The notes under the pieces are model-generated. The model saw only the letters and a program-made list of their open reading frames with translations. It was not told the DNA's origin and searched no databases. Positions 41,648 to 53,500 of a stretch of 59,609 bases of DNA are shown one piece after another. Source of the stretch: Rhypophila decipiens. Taxonomy: Eukaryota > Ascomycota > Sordariomycetes > Sordariales > Naviculisporaceae. The DNA is taken from assembly GCA_033297075.1 (NCBI GenBank), contig MU858265.1, positions 1 through 59,609 of the forward strand, in the 5' to 3' direction. The position numbers were made by a program, and so were the translations under genes. How positions within the stretch are numbered: position 1 is the stretch's first letter; each line of letters starts with the position of its first letter.

Positions 41648-43924
41648 ATGGCAACTGCTCTTCAACGCCAAGACTCTAATAGTTGCCCCACCTGCCTCGA
41701 TCTGGATCACCGCCGCTTCCTGGACAATCGCACCAGCGAGGATTGTGCATCATCCACGCCCCAGCTGTCGACCGGGGACCCGCGGTTCCGCCTGTTTGAG
41801 TTCAACGCTCTGGTCGATACGGCCAACAGAGGCTGTCCATCATGTGGCTTTATGCGCCGGGCAATTGACCACTACTGGGGCGATGAAGCATCATTCTACA
41901 GCTCCTCACAGCGTCTTCCTGACCAAGGCCGCAACTTCAGGCGCATGCTCTGTCTTGCTCACCAGCCTGGGTCGAGCCTCTTGTTGTTTCGGGTCCTGGT
42001 ATTCGACGACACACCCGACACTTCCATCATCCAGACGCTGGCGATCCGGGACTCGACCGCCAGGATTGAATTTTATCGCGTAAAACCGACCTCGACTCCT
42101 GATGTTCCTGCTACATACCCGGCAATCGGATATGCCTCACATGTACCCGAACATATCGCGTTAGAGAAGGCTGTTGATCTCGTCAGGGAGTGGACGAGCA
42201 GATGCGAGTCTACCCATTCCGGCTGCCGTCGAGGTGGCGCGCCGGAGCACCTGCCGAAGCGAGTCGTCGACGTTGTGGACGGAGTTCGATTGGTCGACAC
42301 GATCGCTGATGGAAGCACGGTCGAGGTCGAGCCATACTTGACCCTGAGCCACTGCTGGGGAAGCCGCAAATCGGCCGAATTACTACTCAAGACGACACAG
42401 CACAATATTCGCCAACATCATCAGCAGATTCCGTGGGCGGACATACCTCCTCTGTTCAGAGATGCTATTTCTCTGGTCAGGGCACTGGGGCACAGGTACA
42501 TTTGGATCGACTCCCTTTGCATCATCCAAGGCGACGACGAGGACTGGATGACCGAGTCGGCCGCCATGGCTGAGATATACAGCAACGCGGTCCTCAATAT
42601 AGCAGGAACTGCGATGCGGAACAGCATGTCCGGTCTCTTTCGGCCGAGGATCCACGGGCAGGGCTTTCGTGATCTGAGAGCCTCCAACGGGGACAAAAGC
42701 GCCGCATCCCTCCAGGGCATGGTTCTCGAGAGGGGCGCACTTGATGGGGACACCATCTTCGCTCGGATATCCCACGACCGGAGCCACGAGGTGCTATACG
42801 GCGACATGGGCTTTTTCCGAACTGCAATGGAGCCCATGTTGAACCGGGCTTGGGTGTTCCAGGAACGGCTGCTGTCACGTCGAACACTCCATTTCTCAGC
42901 GTCAGAGGTGCTCTGGGAGTGCAGGACATGCTGCCTCTGTGAGTGCACCGGCATGGACCGGGGCCACGACTTGAGCGTCAGAAGTCTCAACGCCCGAGGG
43001 AAGACAATAACAGATACTGGGGGATACAGCTTGCCCACTTCAGATCCGAGTCGTCTCTTCCAGCCCAAAAAGGTCCTCTTTTCCATCATGTGCAGCATGT
43101 CTTTAGGAGACAGGCCACGGGAGTTACTCGACTTCTGGCTTCGTCTGATTGAAGAGTACTCTTTCCTCATGCTCAGCCATCAAACAGATCGACCATTTGC
43201 CCTTGGTGGTATCGCGAAGAGAGTCCAATCCTTGATACCAAGTCACAAATACCTGGCAGGTTTGTGGAGCCTGGACCTCGCCCGCGCGCTTCTCTGGATG
43301 CCGTACCCAAACAAGACGGTGATTCGTGCTGGCTCGGGCACGCCAACCTGGTCATGGATGACTCGTGTCTGTTTTCCACGTATGTACGGCGATACAACCA
43401 CATGTGCCATTCGTTACGGCCATGTGATACGACACGAGTTTGAACCCGACGCACGGATAAAGATTCATCTTGGAGACACCTTCTGCGAATACCATCACGG
43501 AAACTCTTTTGGATGGCCCATTGCTGGACAGATTGCTCTCTCGGCGCCAGGAATGTGGGCAGTGGTAAAAATGGTGAGAAGCACAGGGCGTAAGGCGCCA
43601 GAGACGGTGTGGACAGGTCGTCAAGCACTCCACCTTTTGCTGCAAGTTGAGCATCTGGCAGATGGGTCTGGACTCAAGATACCCTTCAGTCCTGATTGTC
43701 CCGGGGCAAGCCCAGAAACTGTTGGACTCTCTCAAAGAGTACTCTGTGTTTTGTTTGGGGGCCGGAAGGTCCAGGGTGGCAAGAGTGGACCCCACTATGG
43801 CCTAGTTCTTTCCCCGGTTGCTGGGCAGCCGGACACGTTCACCAGGATTGGCTTTTTTGAGACGGACGAGGAAGGCGCGACTGCGTTCGATGTTGCCCCC
43901 GTTCAATCCGTTAAACTCGTTTAA
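41648..43924 (+). CDS. HET-domain protein with N-terminal Cys motifs
   Basis: Intronless, 758 residues, ATG in context GTACGATGG. The N-terminus carries C-P-T-C (13-16) and C-P-S-C (63-66), as in many HET proteins of the TOL/HET-6 class. The HET domain runs from about 229 to 385: Y-L-T-L-S-H-C-W-G (230-238), I-P-P-L-F-R-D-A-I, Y-I-W-I-D-S-L-C-I-I-Q-G-D-D-E-D-W (284-300) and A-E-I-Y-S-N-A-V-L-N-I-A. Next come R-A-W-V-F-Q-E-R-L-L-S-R-R-T-L-H-F and W-E-C-R, all classical HET blocks. The domain is a TIR-like cell-death trigger in non-self recognition. Unlike the HET gene at 2.05 kb, this one has the complete classical architecture. It lies between a dehydrogenase and a degenerate dynamin, both on the same strand. 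Confidence 0.93.
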   Translation: MATALQRQDSNSCPTCLDLDHRRFLDNRTSEDCASSTPQLSTGDPRFRLFEFNALVDTANRGCPSCGFMRRAIDHYWGDEASFYSSSQRLPDQGRNFRRMLCLAHQPGSSLLLFRVLVFDDTPDTSIIQTLAIRDSTARIEFYRVKPTSTPDVPATYPAIGYASHVPEHIALEKAVDLVREWTSRCESTHSGCRRGGAPEHLPKRVVDVVDGVRLVDTIADGSTVEVEPYLTLSHCWGSRKSAELLLKTTQHNIRQHHQQIPWADIPPLFRDAISLVRALGHRYIWIDSLCIIQGDDEDWMTESAAMAEIYSNAVLNIAGTAMRNSMSGLFRPRIHGQGFRDLRASNGDKSAASLQGMVLERGALDGDTIFARISHDRSHEVLYGDMGFFRTAMEPMLNRAWVFQERLLSRRTLHFSASEVLWECRTCCLCECTGMDRGHDLSVRSLNARGKTITDTGGYSLPTSDPSRLFQPKKVLFSIMCSMSLGDRPRELLDFWLRLIEEYSFLMLSHQTDRPFALGGIAKRVQSLIPSHKYLAGLWSLDLARALLWMPYPNKTVIRAGSGTPTWSWMTRVCFPRMYGDTTTCAIRYGHVIRHEFEPDARIKIHLGDTFCEYHHGNSFGWPIAGQIALSAPGMWAVVKMVRSTGRKAPETVWTGRQALHLLLQVEHLADGSGLKIPFSPDCPGASPETVGLSQRVLCVLFGGRKVQGGKSGPHYGLVLSPVAGQPDTFTRIGFFETDEEGATAFDVAPVQSVKLV

Positions 43925-44579
43925 GTTAGCCCCACCTGTCGCAGAACAGAGTAGAAGCTGCGATGTGAAGTGGCAGGAAAAGAAAAGTTTTAGGTTATAG
44001 CACTCCACGGTAAATAGTTAAATTGGTATACTTGGTTGACAAGGTTACTAGGCCTGCCAGTGACTTTGATAATGTGTTTTTGCTGTAGAAATAATGTATT
44101 TTCTCAGCTTGTGAAGGGCCTATTTGACAATATAATAAGGCGTTTCAAGTCGCGAGTAGGGGCCCGGCTGACTATTTACCGTAGAATACTGTAAAGCAAC
44201 AGTGGCGCTAGACACGGGCAACCTGGAACACCAGGAGAAAGTATGATACGAAAACTACTTCAATTACGTAACTGCATCGGCGAGAGTTAATCCTACAGAC
44301 CGATGAGTTACTGGCCGTTTTGACTTTTCAAATCCTGAACTTTATCGAGGGGAGCAGAAGCCGCACCCGAACTGAAAGAGAACTCTGTGAGCACCAACAA
44401 AAGGACAAACCGATGGTCCACAAAGAGGGAAACTGAAATTACCCACCTTGAGGCAACCATCATTCTCTAATCATTTATCCCCCAACTTATCCTCTCGTTC
44501 AGTTCAGTTCTTCGACATCAGGCCTTTCCAGCAATAGACATTCATCCTACCGAAACTTTGACATCAAATTTCAGTCGCC
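43925..44579. other. Intergenic, HET gene 2 to dynamin-like gene
   Basis: No gene seen; AT-rich around 43980-44300. Confidence 0.45.
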
Positions 44580-47299
44580 ATGGGCGGCGGGCTTCTGGAA
44601 AAACAAGGCGAGTTGCTGGACGCACTGAGCCAGCTGCAACAGATGGGCCTCACAAAACCCGTCCAACTTCCACAGTTAATCGTTGTTAGCAACCGACCTG
44701 TCGACAAGAGTGTGGTGCTGGAAGCCTTCTTTGGTCGCCTATTTTCCAAGGAGGAGTACCGGGAGGCCTCTTGTCCAACTGAACTGGTGTGCTATCGCCA
44801 CGACACCGAGAAGGCCAAAGTGACCTTTAGAGATCAGGTCATTTACCAGGCGTCTCTTACCGACAAAGACCTCCACATGCCCACTGAGCTGTGGAACGCG
44901 ATCAAGACTGCCAAGAGCCAAAGCGACGGAAGTACAACCAACGGGGCCGAGCCTGTCAACACTGATGAGGTCGTGCGTGTCGAGCTGTCAGGTTGTGTTC
45001 CTGATCTGACTGTAATAGATCTGCCCTCATTTGACGGTATGTCATCCTGGCTCGCAAGACAAGTGATCGTGTATTCCTGCAGTGATCAGATTCACGGCAA
45101 TATGGCTAACAATCCGATGCTTCAATAGGCGTTAACCTCGAGGCAACCACAGTGATCCTCGACAAGTACCTGAGCAGACCGAATAGTGTGATACTAGCCG
45201 TTGTTTCAGCCCAAGAGCCCCTCGAGGGACACCCAATTCTCAACCTGATCGAGAGGAAGGATCCAGACGGCACACGCACATTGGGTGTCATTACAACCCC
45301 GAGCATACCCGATTGGGACCAGGGCAAGTGTCTCCAGCTTGCAAATGCATACTGCAGCCAGACTATGATGTGGCATGTCTTGTTTGACCGACCGAAATTC
45401 GAGAACGGTTGGACCAAGGAGCTGCGCGATGAACAAGAACAGCGCTTTACTCGGTCTGGCGCCTGGCTCAGCATCCCTCCGCACAATCGTGGCATTGAAG
45501 CGTTTCGCCAGAAACTTGCTGCCGTTGTGTTACAACAGACTGAAAAGTCTGTGGCGCCTTTGGTCGGTCAGCTTCAAGAACTCATTGACCTGCATCAACG
45601 ACGCCTGGCGGTCCTGGGCGAGGAGAGATCAACCGTCGCTCAAATGCGAGCCTATCTCGCCACCATCGCTACCCGATTCCAACTGATTGCCTCCCAGTCA
45701 ATCCAGGGCCACTACGACAACTCCTTCTTTGGGACTTCGGTCCTTGAAGGGGAATCCACAAGGGCATACACGCGAAATCGAACGAAGCGACTCCGGAGTC
45801 TGGTCAGAGATCTGAACAGGGTGTTTCTCTCGGTCCTCGTTACAAAGGGCAGAAGATTTGAAATCGATTGGACTGGTCAGCAAAACTCTGCCGGAGAGGT
45901 GAATGGGAAGACCTTTACCGACGATGACTTGCTACCCGAGCATTTGAAGCCGCTGCTGAATCTCTACGCTGTCCAAACCCCCACCCGGGTTACCGTCGAA
46001 GAGCTCGCGCTGTCGATAAACAATGGGGACAAGGCCACAAACCCGAGCTCCGAGGTAGAGCCATTGGCTCTGTTCCGAACCCAAATCGAACCGTGGAGAG
46101 CGATTGCTGACAGGCATACGAACCTCTGCCTTCTTTCTGCCAAGTCACTTGCAGAGCAGCTGATGGCCCATCTGGTCGCTGACGCACGGGTAGCTGGGCA
46201 CCTTTCGACGCGATATATTGTGCCCTTCTTTGCCGGCAAGGAAAACATCCTCAGGGAGAAGGTATCTGAGCTGCTCAAGCACTACACGTCCGGATATGTG
46301 GATTTTCGCCGGCTCGATGAAGACAAAGGGCCTCTGAACGGCGTCGATGGCGGACCAGATCCTTTGGCGCCATGGCCCATCGCGAAACAGGCGTTTCGCA
46401 ATATGCTCGTATATTACCAGGTACGTCTTTAATTCCAGCTTCTTCCTTTTCTCCTAAGAGCCCCCGGAGTCGGGTCAACCTCTTTTCAGTCAACTTTGGA
46501 TTTTCTGGATTACGTCGGGTCTTGTTGGACCGCACGCTTGTCGCTAACCTCAATTGATAGAAATCTCGAACAGTGTTCGCTGACAATGTCGCTATCCTCG
46601 CGGTTGAGAACTGCCTTTTATGTCACCTTCCCGCCATTCTCAGTCCGGAGATTGTGTCAAAGATGAGTGACGAGATGGTAAAGGAAATTGCGTCAGAATC
46701 CGTTTTTGATCAGGAGGAACGGAAAGAACTGCAGTCACGTCTTGCAAAGCTCGTGAAAGTATTGGAGACCTGCCGAGCGTACGGACCACAGGAACGAATC
46801 GGTACGTCAGCCGCCAGCAATACAGGGCAGCCTGAGTAGAGCTCGCCCGTTCAGTTCTGAGCAGTTCTCTGACCTTGGCCATTTAGAATTACCAATTCCG
46901 CACCGTGCCGTCCCCGAGACTCTACCCATCACCGGTACCACCTGCTCAACAAAGCCAGCTAAAGCTTTTGCCAAACCCATAGCATCGCCCCACATCCCCA
47001 AGCTCGCCGCCACCCAAGATGTTCCCATGCCCTCCGCCACAACGGGCGTTGGAAAGTCGGCATCGACTAACGGTTTCGTAGACTCGCAACCCAATACGAG
47101 TGGCTCGAAAATGCAGGACCACCCTTACACCTGCGTGTTCAGACCCTTCCAACCTCTTCAGGTTTCAGGCACAAAGACGGGTCCCGACGGCATCGTGTCA
47201 TCGGATTCGTACCAACATATCTGCTCGATGGATTTCTATCGTCAGTTTTCCCCAGAAGAGATCAGGCTGGGTGATTATGCGAGGACCGGTAAATGCTGA
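44580..47299 (+). CDS. Dynamin-like protein with degenerate GTPase motifs
   Basis: Four exons (44580-45036, 45129-46420, 46561-46801, 46887-47299), 800 residues. The architecture is that of fungal dynamin-related proteins: N-terminal G-domain (about 1-290), a helical stalk, and a GED-like region in exon 3 (V-x-x-D-N-V-A-x-x-A-V-E-x-C-L-L). The nucleotide motifs are broken. The P-loop position reads V-V-S-N-R-P-V-D-K-S (35-44) instead of GDxxSGKS, the G3 position reads I-D-L-P-S (146-150) instead of DLPG, and G4 reads T-T-P-S instead of TKPD. Reading frame, splice sites and the rest of the fold are intact, so this looks like a selected pseudo-GTPase and not a pseudogene. The C-terminal exon is an unrelated Pro/Ser/Thr-rich tail of about 135 residues. 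MGGG at the start could be myristoylated. Partner and role unknown. Confidence 0.8.
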
Positions 47300-47612
47300 A
47301 GTAATTCCCATGTTGCCGAGGGAAACTTCTTGATGCAAGGATGCCTGGACAGACCGTTAGGTGGAGGGAGACTAGTATTTAGATGCGAGCTCATGCCAAT
47401 TGCTTGGGGGCCGAATTGTCTGCGCGGATGTTTTCGAGATGCGATTTACGATTGCAGGTCCGGAGGCATATAGAGATAATTTGGTATGAGGTTACATTGC
47501 TAGAGCCTAGGTGCGAAATGCAGTCTTCTGTGCCAGTGTGCCACTCCAAGTCCTGCCCAGAAAAATGGGAATAGCTTCATTACCTTATCTACCAGTTTGA
47601 GCCATTCAAGTA
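47300..47612. other. Intergenic before MITE
   Basis: No gene seen. Ends with the 8 bp target duplication TTCAAGTA at 47605-47612. Confidence 0.5.
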
Positions 47613-47976
47613 GGCGCCTAATATACAGGCACCATTCCTCTCATATACAGGCACTACTCTTGTTAGAATAAATGCCTTAACAGGACTTAATAAATGCCTT
47701 GACTAGACTTAATAAATGCTTTAACTAGACTAGAATAGAGGCCTTGATTAGAAAAAAAAATACCTTGACTAGACTAGAATAGATGCCTTGACTAGCTGGA
47801 ATAGAGGTCTTGACTAGATAGTCTAGACTAGAATAAATACTTTAACTGGCTAGAACGAATACCTTGACTGGCTCGAATAAATGCCTTGACTGGCTCGAAT
47901 AAATACCTCTGGTCTGGAAAGTCAAATTGGACTGGTGCCTGTATATGAGAGTAGTAGTGCCTGTATATTAGACACC
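47613..47976. mobile_element. hAT-like MITE with internal minisatellite
   Basis: A 364 bp element flanked by the 8 bp direct repeat TTCAAGTA (47605-47612 and 47977-47984), the duplication length of hAT transposons. Ends are inverted repeats: GGCGCCTAATATACAGGCAC and, reverse-complemented, GGTGTCTAATATACAGGCAC, with a second inverted block (CTCTCATATACAGGCAC) inside. The interior is about ten units of a roughly 22 bp repeat with consensus CTAGAATAGATGCCTTGACTGG. There is no coding capacity. End differences are C/T, as from RIP. A truncated relative is at 33482. Confidence 0.8.
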
Positions 47977-47990
47977 TTCAAGTAATTCAC

Positions 47991-48179
47991 TTATTTAAAT
48001 TGCACCAAAATTAACAGACTTTTCAAGCTATTTTCGTAAGTTGTTCCGGTTTCGGTCACAACCAGGGCCCAATTGACAGTTGTGGCTGCTCTGTGAGTTC
48101 TGAGGTAGTGATAGCACAGGCCGTACACGAGTATTGTCATTGCACTTATTGCGAGAGCATAGCAGCTGCCACTACACAT
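47991..48179 (-). CDS. Micro-protein gene copy 2, full length
   Basis: 62 codons, starting MCSGSCYALAISAMTILVYG. One predicted membrane helix (about residues 7-24) precedes a basic Y-L-R-T-H-R and a polar tail ending LLILVQFK. The shared part is almost identical to the plus-strand copy at 39870, which stops early at a TAG where this copy has TGG. The last 20 codons run into sequence next to the MITE and may not be ancestral. The upstream leader (CTCAAAGTCAACACCAACAC) is also conserved between copies, so the duplicated unit includes transcribed 5' sequence. No family recognised. Confidence 0.5.
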   Translation of the reverse strand: MCSGSCYALAISAMTILVYGLCYHYLRTHRAATTVNWALVVTETGTTYENSLKSLLILVQFK

Positions 48180-48648
48180 TGCTTATCCCAGTTCCGTCAA
48201 TGTGTTGGTGTTGACTTTGAGAGTACCGGTGGCAGCGAGGGCACAGTCACCGTCAGTGTGATCCTTACATAAAAAATACGAGTTTCCTGCAAATTCACCT
48301 CCGTTTCTAGAGGTCGTGACTCCAAATTTGGACGCCTGGGTCGCCGATTTTGGAGTCAAATTTGCGCGCCAAGACCCACCACACTAGGCACACTCCCATG
48401 CTGAATTTAGTCCCGCACCCCCTGGTCTAACATCGCGGCGGAAAATAAAATTTAACCGAATGGGCGGTTATGCAAGCCATCATCGAAAGCAAGGCAAATA
48501 ATAATTGGTGGCAATTTGGGCGATATAATTATGAAGTTGACTTAATGTCTTAAAATACGATCTCCTACCTGAATCTCCTTGTCAGGTAGGCCCTTTTCCG
48601 TACGCTCATTCATTCATTCATTTTCCTTTTAAACCCTCGGCTTTAAAA
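48180..48648. other. Region upstream of tyrosine recombinase, possible element edge
   Basis: Homology to the 39.8 kb duplicate ends near 48264. Immediately right of it is TTACATAAAAAA (48265-48276), which fits the TTAC-N7-A form reported for several Starship target sites. An imperfect inverted repeat (GACTCCAAATTT at 48318, TTTGGAGTC at 48349) follows. No other gene is seen before the ATG at 48649. Confidence 0.35.
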
Positions 48649-50276
48649 ATGACTATACAAGAGCCAAGGCAGCGTGCTCAAAAACCGCGAGATTACTACT
48701 TGAAACGGCGTCAGCATCATGCCAAAGATGGAGCACCGAGGAGAAACCATGCGACAAAGACAATGGAGAGCATGGGTGTTGTGACTAGCAGGTGGATACG
48801 GTATGTTATTTTTGACATGCCCGTTTTGACAGATCACTTACCAAGTCCAGTCATTGCAAGTTTCTAGGTGTCAATGAGCATGGATTCATGGAGATAGCAG
48901 AAAAGGAAGACATTATGACATTTCTTGATTGGATGCTTGACACTTTTCCCAGGATTAGAAAAAGGAGCTCGGTGCTGGAATATAAACGAGTATTTTTCAT
49001 GATTTATCGAAAATCTATGAAGCGCGATTTTGATCGAGAGGCAGCTTCTGAGATACATGATGTAAGTTATCAAAAGAACGCTTACGAGGGAGTGCTAATA
49101 TTGCTTTAGTATATCACCGGCTACCTTATCTTATCATATGCACTTGACACAACAACAAAAGAGAAGCCAGTCCTGAACGTCGATGACATTTATCTTATCC
49201 TTCACCATCACTGGGTCCACGATCGGTCGAAGTTCCCGGATGAGCATCAGAGAATCCAATTCGCTCTTATGATTCTACTTCAAAGCTACACTGCTACTAG
49301 GCCGAGAGTCCTCGCATACGTATCAATAAACAAGAAACGGATCGCAGCGCATTATATCGGGCAAAGCGAGGACGTTGATCTTAGTGCTCAGTGGAACCCC
49401 GAAGAGGATGACTTCCGAACAGTCTCCTACCGAGATGTCAAACTCTTCCTTTTGCCAAATCTAGGAGCTCCTAAGGACCTTCTCGTCATGGAAATTACTC
49501 TGAGATACACAAAAGGCTGGGATCGGAGGCCAATACCGTATGTCTACTCTTTCTCTAACTTTGAACAGTCTAACACTAGTATAGCAAGACATTTATATTG
49601 TATGAGGTCGATAATCTGATATTTGACGCTACCCTCCTCATGGTCACACTCGCGATTCTCGACCAAGCTTTTAAGGCCGAGATATCGTCAGTCGAGGATA
49701 TCTATAGGATCAGAGTTCCACCAGCCCGCCATTCCTTGGAGTTCGATTGGAACGAGGATATTTTAGACATTCCGGTGTTCCGACAACCTGGGAGCATATC
49801 TGGCAAGATAGGAACATCCCCAACTCAGCCAATTCGCTATCAGACTTACATAAGATATTTGCAACGGCTTGGTATCGTCTCAGGTTTCATGCAAATTTTA
49901 ACGTCTTACATGATTCGGCGTGGATCAGGAGAAGCCGTGGAAGGTTCGTACCCCTAGTTCCATTCTCGCTAAGAACCTATTGCTCATTCTACTAGCCGTT
50001 GCAACGCAGGGACAGCTCCAACAAGTAATGAACCACCAGAATGCTGGTATATACCAAGCGTATATCAACCAACGGGTTCAATGCGACACTGTCGCCGCGT
50101 TTATCGGACGGCCATCTAAGAAAGCGCTGATGAGCGCGGCGACGCATATGAGCCGGTATGTGGATCCCAGAGCGCCTTGTGAGGCGGGCCAACAAGAATT
50201 GGAGCAAGCAAGGTCCGAATATGGCATCTTGCAGCTTATAGAGCTACGCGACATGTTGTACAGAGAGGTTTGTCTC

Positions 50277-50487
50277 TGTCAGAAGCACTGCACACTGGAT
50301 ATTATAGATTGAACGATGTTGTTGTTATTCTCTCCTTGTCCTGCAGCTCTCTGGCTTCGCCAGAGAGTCCTTTATATAATTGTAAATAGTGGCAAAGCTA
50401 TGACGCGTCTGTGGCAATGGTTACAAATCCATAGTTCTGGCAGTTGCTAGAACCTTCTTTCTGACAGGCACCCCTTTCCATCTGACA
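50277..50487 (-). repeat. 3' LTR of copia element
   Basis: 211 bp, TGTCAG...CTGACA. Because the element reads on the minus strand, this is its downstream LTR. It contains GCTCTCTGGCTTCGCCAGAG, a perfect hairpin around 50345-50370, and AT-rich TTATATAATTG. Confidence 0.9.
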
Positions 50488-50500
50488 CACCCCCTCAGAG
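50488..50500 (-). other. Polypurine tract of copia element
   Basis: On the minus strand CTGAGGGGGTG directly precedes the 3' LTR, the expected primer for plus-strand DNA synthesis. Confidence 0.6.
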
Positions 50501-50534
50501 CCAATAGTGTTTGGATCTGGACTATACCATTATT

Positions 50535-53500
50535 TTATGCCGTGGATAATCCTTTTACTGGCTCCATAACCCCTACTTGCTGGAGGAACCGTTGATGGAG
50601 TGGAAAGTTCAGGGCCTTAGTCAAGCCATCGGCAGTCATGCTGCTTGAGGATGTGTATTCGATTTTGATCTTTCCGTGAATCACTTCCTGGCGAAGCCAG
50701 TGGTTGTGAATGTCCACATGCCGGAGCTTGGTCTGTAGAGTGGCTATCTCAGCCGTTACCAGCCGAATGGTTTGCTTGTTGTCACACTGGATTGTGATGT
50801 GGTGATCGTCCAGTTGAACAGTTAATTCGGCCAGTAGTCGGCTGATAAAGAGTCCCTCTTTCGTGGCTTGTGCCAGGGCGAGAAGCTCGGCTTCTGTGGT
50901 GGAAGTAGTGACGGTGTCTTGTTTATTTGCTCTCCAGCCGACTAGGCCACCAAAGAGCTTCATGGTGTAGGCCTGTGAGCTTTTTCGATCGATGGAATTA
51001 TCCGCAAAAGAGGCATCACTGGCCACAATGAAGTCGTCTTCACCCCCTAACCGTAAGGCCAGTTTTCGGGTGTTGTGAAGGTACTGGAGCACTTGATCGG
51101 CTGCTTTGTGGTGTTCTGGGCCAGGATTGGTGTTGAATCTTACTAGCCGTGAGGCTGCGAAGGCTACGTCTGGCCTTGTGATCACCGCCGCGTATAGAAT
51201 CGATCCAGTCTTTCGCTGGTAAGCCGTGACTGACTGAGACTCGGCCTTGCCATTGAACGGCAACAATTCTGTTGTAGCCATTGGAGTCTTGGCTTTCGTG
51301 GTCGCCTGTGTGGTGGCCAGTGTGACAATCTTGTCAAAATAGGCCGTCTGGGAAAGCCAAATTAGGCCTTTGGTTCTATCTCTCAGAACCTCAATACCCA
51401 GAAACCACTGTAGGTTATTTCCACCTGTCAGTTGGTATTTTTGTTGTAGTTCCAATGCTAGTGTCTGGGCCGTAGCCGTATCTTCTTTGCGGTAGCCAAA
51501 CACAATGTCGTCGACGTAGAAGAAAGCAAGAATGCCGTTTCTAATCAGAATACAGGGCTCGTGTGGAATAATCTGGAAACCCAGGGTTTGTAGGGCCGTT
51601 GTGAGTTCCTTTTGCCAGAGCAGTGGAGACTGCCGTAGACCGTATAATGCCTTCTTTAGCTGTAGAATCTTTCCAGGGCTCCTATGGCCAGTGGGCATTC
51701 GCATGTAAATGGTTTCCTTCAGGGTTGCGTTAACAAATGCGTTGACTGCGTCGTATTGGACTAATTCCAGGTCAAATCTAGCCGCAATGGCCATGACCGT
51801 ACGAAAGGATCTAGCTGCCAAGGTGGCTGCGTAGGTTTCTTGCGCAGTAGGTTTTTGCTGGTCGCCTCTGACTACCAATCGGGCTTTGCATTTCTGAAAG
51901 GAACCATCCTGATTTGTTTTATAGGTATAGACCCACATACAATCTAGAATTTGGTGGCCTTGCGAAGCTTGACGATCTACCTCAGACCACGATTGCATCT
52001 GTGAGTGGCTCTGAAGGTGATCTTTTTCTGCTTGTAGAAACTGAGGGCCGAAAGGATGGTGCTTCAATTGGTGGTGCGACTTTGGCAAGGCAGGTAAATT
52101 TTGGTTGTGGAGCGTTTGAAGGCCATTTAGCCGTCTGGCTAGTCGCTGAACCATAGCTTTCGAAACAGTTTTGCCTCCCTGATTTTCAACAGGTTGCATT
52201 AATCGACCTGCAACGAAGGCAGCCATCCAGGGCTTGAAATCCGTCGTGCTGGTTGCGGATATGGCTGTGGCTTGTTGGATCGTTCCAGCTAGCAATGCGG
52301 CTTCTGGAGACATCGAAGGTGTAGGGTAAGGTTCGAATCTGGAGCACGTATATAGACCTTCTCCCGGCTGTATCTCGTCCTCTGCCTCTCCTTCAGTCTC
52401 GTCTTCCGCCTCGTCTTCAGCCTCTTCTTCAGCTACCATTATCGTTGAGTGGAGATCATCGTCTTCTTCTATTGCAGAGGGCTCTGGATTTTGTGAATCT
52501 GGCTCTTTCACAGCTGTGAGAAGTCGTTGTAGTTCATCCAGTCGTACGTGTAAGCAATCGGCTTTCAGGGTCTCGATGTTGCCACTGAAAATCTCATCTT
52601 CGTTGAAAATGACGTCCCTAGTGCTGATGACTTTATTGGCCAGTGGATTCCAGATTCTGTAGATGTTTGTCGAACTGTATCCAACTAAATAGCCTATCCA
52701 AGCTCTAGGGGTCAGTTTTGGATTCCACTGTCGAAGGCCTTTTGGCCGTGGATATACCCCTTTTTGGGCACTTGTCGTCAGGGCGAAGGCTTTGCAGCCG
52801 TAGGCTCGAAGGTGAGCTTGGTGAGGTTTTCTGTCCTCCACAATGCAGCCGTCTCTGTGAGCCACATAGGTGTGAAACCGATCGTATGGAGTCTTCCAGT
52901 TGAAGCTGTATTTTGGCGTTCTGTTGTCCAAGTACACTGCAGCCTTTGCAATCTCAGGCCACAGTTCAGCTGGTAAGTTGGCTCCGGCTCGCATTGCTCT
53001 GATCTTCTCAGCGATTACACCCCCTGAGCGTTCAGCCCCTCCATTCTGAGCTGGTGTATTTGGGGCTGAAGGCTCGACCTTGATAGAGCGTTGTGTGAAA
53101 ACGGCCTTGATAATTGGCTGGTGGAGTTCATTGTCGCATTCCACTACCTTTGGTCGCAGTTGGTATTGATGCTCCAGGGTTTTAAATAGGTTGGTAATTG
53201 CTGAAATGATGGATTCGGCCTCTCTATCCTGAAGATAGTAGTCCCAGGTCAAGCCAGACCATCTGTCAGTGATTAGAAGTAGGTATCGATAGCCGTTGTA
53301 TCCCTCTTTGAAGTCGAAGAGGTCCATTGCAAGTCGTAGGCCAGGGCCTTCGTTGTGCTCTCTATGGCTCCGTTGGACTTGCCGCTTGGCTTTTGATACA
53401 CCACATGCTTCACATTGAACAGTAGTGGGTCCCTTGATTCGTGCGCCTTGCGTGTGGTTGACTAGGTGCTCGAGTGCTTGTGGACCAGGGTGGCCGAGGC

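Noticed and set aside
48888..50312. Several separate small genes in the recombinase region
   Set aside because: They are exons of one DUF3435 gene; splice phases join them continuously.
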